Of a DNA stretch of 23,009 nucleotides, positions 5,830 to 11,181 are shown one piece after another. Origin of the DNA: a virus; the IMG/VR virus record IMGVR_UViG_3300020171_000136, positions 1 to 23,009 of that record; one strand, written 5' to 3'. The notes under the pieces were generated by a model. That model searched no databases and was not told where the DNA came from. It saw nothing but the letters and a program-made list of their open reading frames with translations. How positions within the stretch are numbered: position 1 is the stretch's first letter; each line of letters starts with the position of its first letter. The position numbers and the translations under genes were made by a program.

Positions 5830-6081
5830 ATGGCTAGGGTGTTAAAGTGTATAGGAATTATCAGCTATCCCGAACACTACTACCTGAAAGACGGGTATTG
5901 TATGAGGTGTGAACACAAGAAAAAGAAGAGGGGAAGAAATATGAAGATAATTAAAAAGACTAGGGTTGAGGAACTTTTAGAAGAAGCAAATGACCTGTCG
6001 ATCGAAGATTTAAGAGATTTAGCAGATGGATTAAATGCTTTGGCGGATTGTCTTGTAATAGAGGAGAAGGAGAGAGGATAA
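5830..6081 (+). CDS. Zinc-binding domain fused in frame to a helical tail (paralogue 2, 83 aa)
   Basis: ATG 5830 (upstream A-rich, weak SD AAAGGAAAAA) begins a copy of the 4988 zinc protein with ligands C7, H16, C24 and C27 (GYCMRC). Where the first copy stops, this frame continues through a Lys/Arg linker into MKIIKKTRVEELLEEANDLS..., a helical acidic segment of 46 residues. ATG 5941 has its own SD (AGGGGAAG), so the tail may also be translated separately, and the two parts may be two genes that became continuous. Function unknown. Confidence 0.6.
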   Translation: MARVLKCIGIISYPEHYYLKDGYCMRCEHKKKKRGRNMKIIKKTRVEELLEEANDLSIEDLRDLADGLNALADCLVIEEKERG

Positions 6082-6082
6082 A

Positions 6083-6236
6083 ATGAGCGACCAGGTGGGA
6101 GATTGAGCGAGAAAAATATATAAGCCCAATGACTTATGCCGGTGGGTTAGCCGCAAGTATAGACGATAAATTAAAAGAATTGCAAAGGGGTAAAGATTAT
6201 GACCGGAAAACAGATAAAATTAAAAAGCGGGTTTGA
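6083..6236 (+). pseudogene. Frame-broken small gene of the 'SIDDKLKELQ' family
   Basis: ATG 6083 follows the upstream stop by one base, with AGGAGAAGGAGAG upstream. The first frame gives only MSDQVGD before TGA 6104-6106. The +1 frame is open from 6087 to TGA 6234-6236 and reads WEIEREKYISPMTYAGGLAA, then SIDDKLKELQRGKDYDRK. Removal of one base around 6091-6099 would give a continuous protein of about 50 residues starting MSD(R/Q)WEIEREKY. Translation of the tail from ATG 6129 is possible but has no SD. Its end overlaps the next gene by 38 bases. Confidence 0.55.
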
Positions 6237-6411
6237 AGTCTTTCTTTCTGATATGACTAAGCGTTGCGAATGTGGAGAGACAATAACCTTTGCAAAAACA
6301 GCCAAAGGTAAATTTATGCCGGTGTCTAAAGATTATCATGGTGAGTGGGAAACCCATTTCAAGGTTTGCCCTCTGGCGGATAAATTAAGGAAAGGGAAGG
6401 GGAAAAAATGA
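6199..6411 (+). CDS. Small phage zinc-binding protein (70 aa)
   Basis: ATG 6199 has a G-rich SD (AAAGGGGTAAAG). The product has CEC at residues 23-25, then 'TAKGKFMPV' and 'HGEWETHFKVCP' with His47, His53 and Cys57. The order C.CG..I.F..T.KGK.MPV...H...HF..CP is a pattern I recall from many small phage proteins, probably a treble-clef-like single zinc site. Cytoplasmic. Its stop overlaps the next ATG (ATGA). Confidence 0.7.
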   Translation: MTGKQIKLKSGFEVFLSDMTKRCECGETITFAKTAKGKFMPVSKDYHGEWETHFKVCPLADKLRKGKGKK

Positions 6412-6686
6412 AACTATCTTCAATGAGACTATTTTTAGTGGTTTATGTATTGCTGTGTGTTCTTAGTGTTTTCGTCATTGTAGTGTTAGTTATCACGGAT
6501 CATCTGCCGGTAGGGCAATACCATCCGGCCCAGGGGATTGAATCGCCTAAGCCAGATATTAAAACATCTTGTACTGATTGGGAAACGATCAGTAAGCGCC
6601 TATTAAGGGAAGACTATCACCTGGACCCGATACGCAGGGAGATTATAGAGGATTTTATAAGCAGGAATAAGGGAAGTGCGCAATGA
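6408..6686 (+). CDS. Membrane-anchored hypothetical protein (92 aa)
   Basis: It starts with an ATGA overlap behind AAGGGGAAAAA. Residues 6-30 (MRLFLVVYVLLCVLSVFVIV) form a transmembrane helix or uncleaved signal, then a polar tail with a Pro-rich linker (HPAQGIESPKPDIK) and a charged C-terminal helix. The layout (N-in anchor, periplasmic tail) resembles phage inner-membrane accessory proteins. Translation is coupled to the Wzy-like gene downstream by another ATGA overlap, so a shared membrane role is possible but unproven. Confidence 0.65.
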   Translation: MKLSSMRLFLVVYVLLCVLSVFVIVVLVITDHLPVGQYHPAQGIESPKPDIKTSCTDWETISKRLLREDYHLDPIRREIIEDFISRNKGSAQ

Positions 6687-7840
6687 CCTATCTATTTTAC
6701 CTGCTCCTGCTTATCGTCCCGCTGATTACCTATAACAAAAGCATTGATAGTTTTGTTATTAAGACCTTGCTTATCAGCATTACCGGCTTTGCGGCTTTAG
6801 GATATTGGATCACAAAAGAGTGGCGGGGGATTGCGAGTATTCCGCTGTATTTCTTTTGGTTATTAATTAGTTATATATTTTGTAAATGGCCACTGGGTCA
6901 TCCAGGAGAAGAAGTCCTTTTGATGTTGTCCTATTTGGGAATATTTTTATTATCTCGAGATTACTTAAATAGAGAATCCATTGTTAATATATTAATGATT
7001 AGTTTAGCTATCACTGTTGGGTATAATTTTTATATTAATCATTCTTTGTTTAATCAGATAAAGAATATTTATCACATGAGGATTATTTGGCATAACTCAA
7101 GCTTTGTTAATGTTCGAATATATTCTGGTTGGCTGTGTTTGTTAATCCCGCTTGTTTTCGCTAAGGCTTTAAAACATGGATTATTCTATTGGGTTTTGTT
7201 TTTCTTTTCTTTACTGGCGATAGTTTGTACAGGTGGCCGCAGTTCCATGCTTGGCCTGGCTGCGGCTTTGGCGGCTTTCTCCGCCTTTCGCTGGGGGAAG
7301 ATGGCATTGATACCTATAATTTGGTTTTGGGTCTTATTTAGCCTTTTAGGGTGGTTTTATCTTCCGCATGAAATACTTGATCCTTCCCGGGCGCATTTCT
7401 GGAGCGGGACGCTTGATCTGATGGCCAGCAACCCCTGGACTGGAAATGGAATTGGTTCATTTTCTACTGTCTACCCATTATTTAAAGAAAATATTATGCA
7501 AGGTGCTGATCCTAACCATTTACTTGTTCATTGCCATAATTTTAGTTTTGAGATGATCAGCGAAATAGGGATCATCGGACTATTGTTATTCTTGTTTATG
7601 ATTTGGAAGATTTGGAAACAAGCGGACAAGAAAGACCCGTTAAACTTGGCTTTAATCGCGGCTATGTTTGGCTGTTTAGTGGATAATTTTTATAATATAA
7701 CATTTTACTATTCAGCAGTCGGGATGATCTTTTGGCTGTATCTGGGGCTCCTGGCAAGCAACAAAAAAAGAGAGGAGAAAAAACATGAAGGTTGGATGGC
7801 GCGGATTGGTGAATGGTCTGATTATTGTTTTTATAATTAG
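6683..7840 (+). CDS. O-antigen ligase/polymerase-like polytopic membrane protein (Wzy/WaaL superfamily)
   Basis: The 385-aa protein has about ten to eleven hydrophobic helices. Superfamily landmarks are visible: 'CTGGRSSMLG' (residues 182-191, equivalent to the conserved arginine after the 'TGSRg' turn), a long periplasmic loop with 'NPWTGNGIGSF' (250-260), and 'HNFSFEMISEIGIIGLLLF' (285-303), equivalent to the HN...E...G..G motif of the Wzy_C (PF04932) domain. Family members polymerise or ligate lipid-linked glycans at the inner membrane's periplasmic face. Phage precedents exist: phage D3 encodes an alternative O-antigen polymerase that changes host serotype. This gene ends the early operon and overlaps a TPR gene by 56 bases. 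Substrate unknown. Confidence 0.85.
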   Translation: MTYLFYLLLLIVPLITYNKSIDSFVIKTLLISITGFAALGYWITKEWRGIASIPLYFFWLLISYIFCKWPLGHPGEEVLLMLSYLGIFLLSRDYLNRESIVNILMISLAITVGYNFYINHSLFNQIKNIYHMRIIWHNSSFVNVRIYSGWLCLLIPLVFAKALKHGLFYWVLFFFSLLAIVCTGGRSSMLGLAAALAAFSAFRWGKMALIPIIWFWVLFSLLGWFYLPHEILDPSRAHFWSGTLDLMASNPWTGNGIGSFSTVYPLFKENIMQGADPNHLLVHCHNFSFEMISEIGIIGLLLFLFMIWKIWKQADKKDPLNLALIAAMFGCLVDNFYNITFYYSAVGMIFWLYLGLLASNKKREEKKHEGWMARIGEWSDYCFYN

Positions 7841-8108
7841 CTTTTGCATGCTATATTTAAGTATTTTCATTAGCGGGATATTTATTTATTCAGCAGTGAA
7901 ACATACAAACAATCAAGAAATTGTCAGAGGGTGTACTGATTTAATAATCGCCAGTTACCTTAACCCTTTTAACCCCGCGCCGCGATACTTTGCCGGACAG
8001 ATACTGGCTGCAAGCGGAGATAAGAAAGGAGCATTGATATTTTACGACCAGGTTATTAAGAGAAGTCCAAACTTTTTAAGGGTAAGAGAATTAAGAAATA
8101 GAGAATAA
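7785..8108 (+). CDS. Membrane-anchored TPR protein, likely C-terminal partner of the Wzy-like protein
   Basis: ATG 7785 has an SD (GAGGAG) within the upstream gene. The 107-aa product has one transmembrane helix (about residues 9-38) and a C-terminal part with TPR-like helices (APRYFAGQILAASGDKKGAL, then IFYDQVIKRSPN). Many O-antigen ligase-like proteins carry a final membrane helix plus TPRs as one chain; here that part is in the +1 frame. The A7 run at 7763-7769 precedes it: loss of one A would fuse both parts through a natural-looking linker (LASNKKERRKNMKVG). It is thus either a separately initiated partner or the product of slippage or an indel. Confidence 0.7.
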   Translation: MKVGWRGLVNGLIIVFIISFCMLYLSIFISGIFIYSAVKHTNNQEIVRGCTDLIIASYLNPFNPAPRYFAGQILAASGDKKGALIFYDQVIKRSPNFLRVRELRNRE

Positions 8109-8143
8109 AAAAAGGCAGATAGAGAATAACTCTGCCTGCCTTT
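8107..8143. terminator. Hairpin terminator at the convergent junction
   Basis: AAAGGCAG (8111-8118) pairs with CTGCCTTT (8136-8143), and inside it AGAG (8121-8124) pairs with CTCT (8130-8133) around an AATAA loop, with a symmetric 2x2 internal loop. On the minus strand the stem is followed by seven T (complement of A 8107-8113), giving a classical intrinsic terminator for the late operon. On the plus strand only three T follow, so termination of the early operon here would be weaker. It lies directly after the TPR gene stop. Confidence 0.75.
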
Positions 8144-8191
8144 AACTCATGCGTCAGAACGCATGAGGCCAGCTAACCGAAGTTAAACTGG
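8141..8191. other. Two further hairpins in the convergent intergenic region
   Basis: CTCATGCG (8146-8153) and CGCATGAG (8160-8167) form a perfect 8-bp stem with a six-base loop. Next, CCAG...TAAC (8169-8177) pairs with GTTA..CTGG (8182-8191) across a CGAA loop with a small internal loop. In addition TTTAAC (8141-8146) is complementary to GTTAAA (8182-8187), which could close a larger structure. It could be an extended terminator, an mRNA 3'-end stabiliser or a small structured RNA. The remainder of the gap (8192-8219) shows nothing. Confidence 0.5.
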
Positions 8192-8219
8192 GATGCTATT
8201 ATTCTACACCTATTATACG

Positions 8220-8639
8220 CTACTCTTCAAACGACCACAAAACATTTGCGCTTATCCCCCAGAATTTACCGTCCACATAACTTTTCTTGAAATCACGCCC
8301 AGCAAAAAGCCCAAGTTGTAAGTCGCCAGGTAGATGATATTCTAACCGACAAATTTTAGCCAGAGTATTTACGTTCAACCCGATCCCGCCGATAAGCGGA
8401 AAACTCTCAGCGTCTGAGGTCAACACACCGATATTAAGAGAGAGTAAATCCTTCCACGAGAGGACGGAAATCTGGGCTCCCAGGCTAAAGCTATCCGTGT
8501 TGGTTAAATAGTACGTGCCGATCTGCATATCTTTCACGCCTAAAACCCACGTCTCACCTGCAACATACGTCTGATCCGCCATAACCGGCGCGACCATTAC
8601 GAATACTAACAGCAAAACTAAAATCAATTTCTTAAGCAT
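8220..8639 (-). CDS. Exported beta-rich protein, possible small outer-membrane barrel (139 aa)
   Basis: Start ATG 8639 is chosen because AAAGGGGG lies just upstream; the ORF extends further in frame but without an SD. Residues 1-21 form a typical signal peptide (MLKKLILVLLLVFVMVAPVMA) ending V-M-A before DQ. The mature part (about 118 aa) alternates polar and hydrophobic residues (SLGAQISVLSWKDLLSLNIG, LQLGLFAGRDF, FWGISANVLWSF) and ends with aromatic strand residues, as in outer-membrane beta-barrels. It is the last gene of the late operon, past the lysis genes, where phages often carry 'moron' genes that alter the host surface. Barrel topology is inference. Confidence 0.65.
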   Translation of the reverse strand: MLKKLILVLLLVFVMVAPVMADQTYVAGETWVLGVKDMQIGTYYLTNTDSFSLGAQISVLSWKDLLSLNIGVLTSDAESFPLIGGIGLNVNTLAKICRLEYHLPGDLQLGLFAGRDFKKSYVDGKFWGISANVLWSFEE

Positions 8640-8653
8640 TTTAAACCCCCTTT

Positions 8654-8728
8654 TTAGTTTGTATACAACCATATTGTTGACGCCAACAAAATGATCATCT
8701 TTGCGTCTTTCTTTTCCAGTTCTTCCAT
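8654..8728 (-). CDS. Possible tiny membrane peptide (24 aa)
   Basis: ATG (8728-8726) to TAA (8656-8654) encodes MEELEKKDAKMIILLASTIW plus LYTN. It has a charged N-terminus followed by a hydrophobic segment. No convincing SD is seen upstream, and the segment might simply be leader sequence of the beta-rich protein gene. The rest of 8640-8783 holds only the SD of that gene and no other feature. Confidence 0.25.
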   Translation of the reverse strand: MEELEKKDAKMIILLASTIWLYTN

Positions 8729-8783
8729 AGTTTGTAAAGCCACAAAAGGTTAATTCTGATAAACCACTTCTTTTGTTTGATAT

Positions 8784-9119
8784 TCATTGCATTGTCGGAG
8801 CATTGTAATCGTCTGGGGGCTGATCATTTACTTTTATTTTAAAGTCTGGTAATTTTTCAGCCATATAATTTACTAACTTACTAATCAGAAAACGGGTAAT
8901 AATGTTTACTGTTAGCAGTCCGGCCTTTCCGGCTGCGTCAACCCCTACCATTACAATATGCTTACGATCTGCTAAATCAATTACTCCGTCCTTTGCGTCG
9001 TTTTCCGCTTCCAAGATCATTGGTTCAATAATTGGCTTAACCTTAGCAATCCAAATTTTGACCGCCGCTATAAACGTGCCAATACTTACTGTAAACGCCG
9101 CTATTGAGTCCCATTTCAT
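8784..9119 (-). CDS. Holin candidate (111 aa, one TM helix)
   Basis: Start ATG 9119 (MKWDSIAAF...) overlaps the upstream stop (ATGA) and has AGGTGAT upstream. One hydrophobic helix lies at residues 6-26 (IAAFTVSIGTFIAAVKIWIA), then an amphipathic part (VKPIIEPMILEAENDAKDG) and a second mildly hydrophobic helix near 73-88. This recalls single-TM Gram-positive-type phage holins with a charged C-terminal helix, and the gene sits two genes after the endolysin. No family match is certain; it could be another membrane accessory of lysis. Confidence 0.5.
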   Translation of the reverse strand: MKWDSIAAFTVSIGTFIAAVKIWIAKVKPIIEPMILEAENDAKDGVIDLADRKHIVMVGVDAAGKAGLLTVNIITRFLISKLVNYMAEKLPDFKIKVNDQPPDDYNAPTMQ

Positions 9120-9442
9120 TTGATCACCTCTTTCTTCCAACCTTTATTGTCAAACCAGCACCATATCTCTTTCTGGCAACAAGCAGGTAGTTTAATAGCC
9201 TTTATTTTCTCCCGCACCTTATTAGAACAATACCCACTTTTAACCTGTATAAGTCGTATTTCTGTTTCGTTGGCGGCAACCACATCAAACATTCCGAAGA
9301 GGTCTATACTCAAAAACCTATGCCTAATAGTTTTCCAACGGTATGGATAATCCTTTAATTCATCATAGCAGATTTTTTCTTTGCGAGAGCCTTTTGCTAC
9401 TTTGTTAATTTTGCTTTTATCTCTCGGCTTCTTAATAATCAT
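9116..9442 (-). CDS. PD-(D/E)XK endonuclease, archaeal Holliday-junction-resolvase-like (108 aa)
   Basis: ATG 9442 has an AAAAGGGGGATTG SD. The motif order is E22 in GSRKE (18-22), D53 in SIDLFGMFD (45-53), and Q66-V67-K68 in LIQVKSG, i.e. the E...D...(E/Q)xK core of small PD-(D/E)XK nucleases such as Hjc or VRR-NUC relatives. The C-terminus (EIWCWFDNKGWKKEVI) fits the final strand that describes base or loop contacts in the family. A basic N-terminal tail could bind DNA. It is unusual in being placed between endolysin and holin candidate; resolving branched DNA before packaging is a plausible role. Confidence 0.7.
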   Translation of the reverse strand: MIIKKPRDKSKINKVAKGSRKEKICYDELKDYPYRWKTIRHRFLSIDLFGMFDVVAANETEIRLIQVKSGYCSNKVREKIKAIKLPACCQKEIWCWFDNKGWKKEVIK

Positions 9443-9500
9443 TTTTATTCAATCCCCCTTTTACTCACTTTATACCCCGTAAGTAAAAAGTTGTCAATAA

Positions 9501-9833
9501 TTATTTGCCATCTGAAGAAAAATGACAGGTGTCCCATTTGATCCACTCCTCAGAACCAGAAATCTCCATCCAGCGGGCGTGCCATTTTTCCGCCTCTGTC
9601 TTATCCCATTCATATTGCGCTTTATCATCTTTAACCAGATAAATATCTAACGCCAATCCTTGCTGATGACGTGATTTATTTATCTGTCCATCACATCTAC
9701 TTTTACCGGTAGCAAATAATCTCCGTTGCTCTTCTGCGCTGCGTAAGGCAAAATCAAAAATTGGTTGCGCTCCTGCCTCTATCATCTCCCGCAAAAGTTG
9801 GGTTATCTTGTCGGTAAATTGTCGTCTATTCAT
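9501..9833 (-). CDS. M15-family peptidase endolysin (110 aa)
   Basis: The protein contains the zinc-site signature of M15 (VanY / L-Ala-D-Glu or D-Ala-D-Ala peptidases): 'SRHQQGLALDI' at 54-64 with ligands His56 and Asp63, and 'WDTCHF' at 100-105 with His104. The helix before it (FDFALRSAEEQRRLFATGKS) matches the 'R...eQ..L...G.S' block. The protein is a bare catalytic domain with no signal peptide or wall-binding domain, which suits a Gram-negative host whose thin peptidoglycan is reached after holin action. Preceding genes are a small Cys-containing ORF and a TM/coiled-coil protein, completing a lysis region. Confidence 0.88.
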   Translation of the reverse strand: MNRRQFTDKITQLLREMIEAGAQPIFDFALRSAEEQRRLFATGKSRCDGQINKSRHQQGLALDIYLVKDDKAQYEWDKTEAEKWHARWMEISGSEEWIKWDTCHFSSDGK

Positions 9834-9834
9834 G

Positions 9835-10017
9835 CTATCCTACTTTCGGTTCAGAATACCCAATTCCTCGCATACAGTCGCCGCAATGATTCTTAAGATC
9901 GTTCATATCCTTGCAAATATGCGGGTCTTCAGGATAGTTCTCTTTGGCATAGTTCTCCGCCTGTTGCAGGATTAAATATGCCATATAGAGTTTATCTCCA
10001 AGTATTTTATATGACAT
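9835..10017 (-). CDS. Small cysteine-containing protein in the lysis region (60 aa)
   Basis: Start ATG 10017 (MSYKILGDKLYMAY...) is preferred to the longer frame because the upstream gene ends here and supplies the SD. The C-terminal half has three Cys and two His (HICKDM..LKNHCGDCMRG), forming a plausible C..HC..C metal site or disulfide pattern. No signal peptide. It stops one base before the endolysin ATG. It is not a recognised lysis protein. Confidence 0.6.
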   Translation of the reverse strand: MSYKILGDKLYMAYLILQQAENYAKENYPEDPHICKDMNDLKNHCGDCMRGIGYSEPKVG

Positions 10018-10307
10018 TATTTCACCCCGGTGTATTTTTGCAACCACTTCACGCATTCCTCTAAAGTAGATACCGACTTATTAAGGCTGCTAACGGTATC
10101 TTCTACCTTATCCTGCCTCTTACTTACCGCCTCAATAACCGCATCTTGTTTGCTGATGGCATTGCCAATAACAAAACCGATTATAACAAAAACGATACTC
10201 AGGATTGTAATTATTTGCGGCCATTTGACATAGCCATTTTTTTGTCTTTCATTTACTGCCGGCCCCCCTGGCTGTGGCTGGCGTATAAATGTTGTTTTCG
10301 GCGGCAT
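10017..10307 (-). CDS. TM plus coiled-coil lysis-region protein (96 aa)
   Basis: Start ATG 10307 is chosen because AAGGAG lies five bases upstream; the GTG two codons earlier is too close to the SD. A Pro/Gln-rich N-terminus is followed by one transmembrane helix (about 29-50, PQIITILSIVFVIIGFVIGN) and a heptad-patterned coiled coil (53-90, ...VEDTVSSLNKSVSTLEEC...). This resembles XhlA-like or i-spanin-like accessory proteins encoded next to endolysins, although the order TM then coiled coil fits a spanin inner-membrane subunit better. No partner lipoprotein was found nearby. Confidence 0.55.
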   Translation of the reverse strand: MPPKTTFIRQPQPGGPAVNERQKNGYVKWPQIITILSIVFVIIGFVIGNAISKQDAVIEAVSKRQDKVEDTVSSLNKSVSTLEECVKWLQKYTGVK

Positions 10308-10320
10308 GATCACTCCTTAT

Positions 10321-10377
10321 TTAATTTTTAATTCTATAGATACACCATTTTGCTCTGTTTAAGATTGTTTTAAACAT
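10321..10377 (-). CDS. Possible tiny basic peptide (18 aa)
   Basis: ATG (10377-10375) is preceded by an excellent SD (AAGGAGAC, overlapping the stop of the upstream gene) and is followed by 17 codons, MFKTILNRAKWCIYRIKN, to TAA at 10321. It is cationic and amphipathic. It may be a true micro-protein or a coupling leader for the gene below. It accounts for most of the 10314-10386 gap. Confidence 0.4.
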   Translation of the reverse strand: MFKTILNRAKWCIYRIKN

Positions 10378-10386
10378 ATTGTCTCC

Positions 10387-10929
10387 TTATCTAAATGCTA
10401 TATAGATAAATGTTGCAGTTCCTGTTTTTGCTCCTTCTAATGTCCACGCTATTGTAAAGCCATCAGAATCCCAAGTTACCGTTCCCTTATAATTTATCGC
10501 ATCTGCTTGCCTTATCCAAATAGCTTTTGTTGTTTCTATGTCGTAGGTTCCTGCCGAATCTGGAGTAGAGTCTCGCATATTGTAATTATCTGTACCATTA
10601 CTAAAGCCGATACTCATTTGTGATGTTCCTCCAATGTTACCAATAATAATTATATGAGATGGTTTGAAACCTATTCCCGAATAGGCAACACTACTATCAG
10701 ATACTGCTGTGTCTCTCGTAAATGTCCCTATCTTTATTCCATTCGCAAACTCTGGAGCTGTTCCTGCTGCATTGATAAATAGTTTTAAATTTGCAACCCC
10801 GAGCGCTACACTAAGCAATCCGCCGACTGCCGCCTTAAAATATGCATCATTTGCCCCGAGCTGGTTCAGCTTCTGGTAAGTCAATAAATCCTTATACGCA
10901 AACGCCGCCGAGTAATCGATATATCCCAT
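10387..10929 (-). CDS. Tail fibre / receptor-binding-like structural protein (180 aa)
   Basis: It starts MGYIDYSAAFAYKDLLTYQK, an N-terminal attachment-like segment with 'LNQLGANDAYFKA' that resembles the start of phage tail-spike and fibre genes. Residues 70-180 are beta-rich with glycine-aromatic strands ending in FIYIAFR, like a trimerising or lectin-type sandwich. It lies at the end of the tail module just before lysis genes, the usual place for receptor-binding proteins. No enzymatic motif. Host-range function is inferred from position and composition only. Confidence 0.6.
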   Translation of the reverse strand: MGYIDYSAAFAYKDLLTYQKLNQLGANDAYFKAAVGGLLSVALGVANLKLFINAAGTAPEFANGIKIGTFTRDTAVSDSSVAYSGIGFKPSHIIIIGNIGGTSQMSIGFSNGTDNYNMRDSTPDSAGTYDIETTKAIWIRQADAINYKGTVTWDSDGFTIAWTLEGAKTGTATFIYIAFR

Positions 10930-10930
10930 T

Positions 10931-11170
10931 TTATTCTCCCTTAATTATTTTAGTATCAATAGTCTTGCTTTTCTTGTTATGCCTAATACATAACTGGCAA
11001 TTAGTATCTATTTCTTTTTTCCCATACGGGCAGTCCTGGTGTAATGGTAGGCCACAATTAAAATAACACATCACAACGCTTTCCGTTGTCGTGATCATTT
11101 TTATCGACTTAACATTCGGGTTAATATTCTTTTCCATCAATTCCTGTTCAGGTGTCTTTTTTTCTTCCAT
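10931..11170 (-). CDS. Small Cys-rich protein in the tail module (79 aa)
   Basis: Start ATG 11170 has an AGGAGAATAAG SD. It is charged at both ends. The centre has five cysteines and two histidines (CYFNCGLPLHQDCPYG, then CQLCIRH), a likely zinc-binding cluster. Similar small Cys-rich genes occur between tail-tip and fibre genes in some phages, but I recognise no family. The end of the gene contains the SD for the fibre-like gene. Confidence 0.6.
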   Translation of the reverse strand: MEEKKTPEQELMEKNINPNVKSIKMITTTESVVMCYFNCGLPLHQDCPYGKKEIDTNCQLCIRHNKKSKTIDTKIIKGE

Positions 11171-11181
11171 CTTATTCTCCT

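Noticed and set aside
8141-8191. tRNA or known riboswitch
   Set aside because: The stems do not form a cloverleaf, there is no anticodon arm or CCA-like end, and no riboswitch core is recognised.
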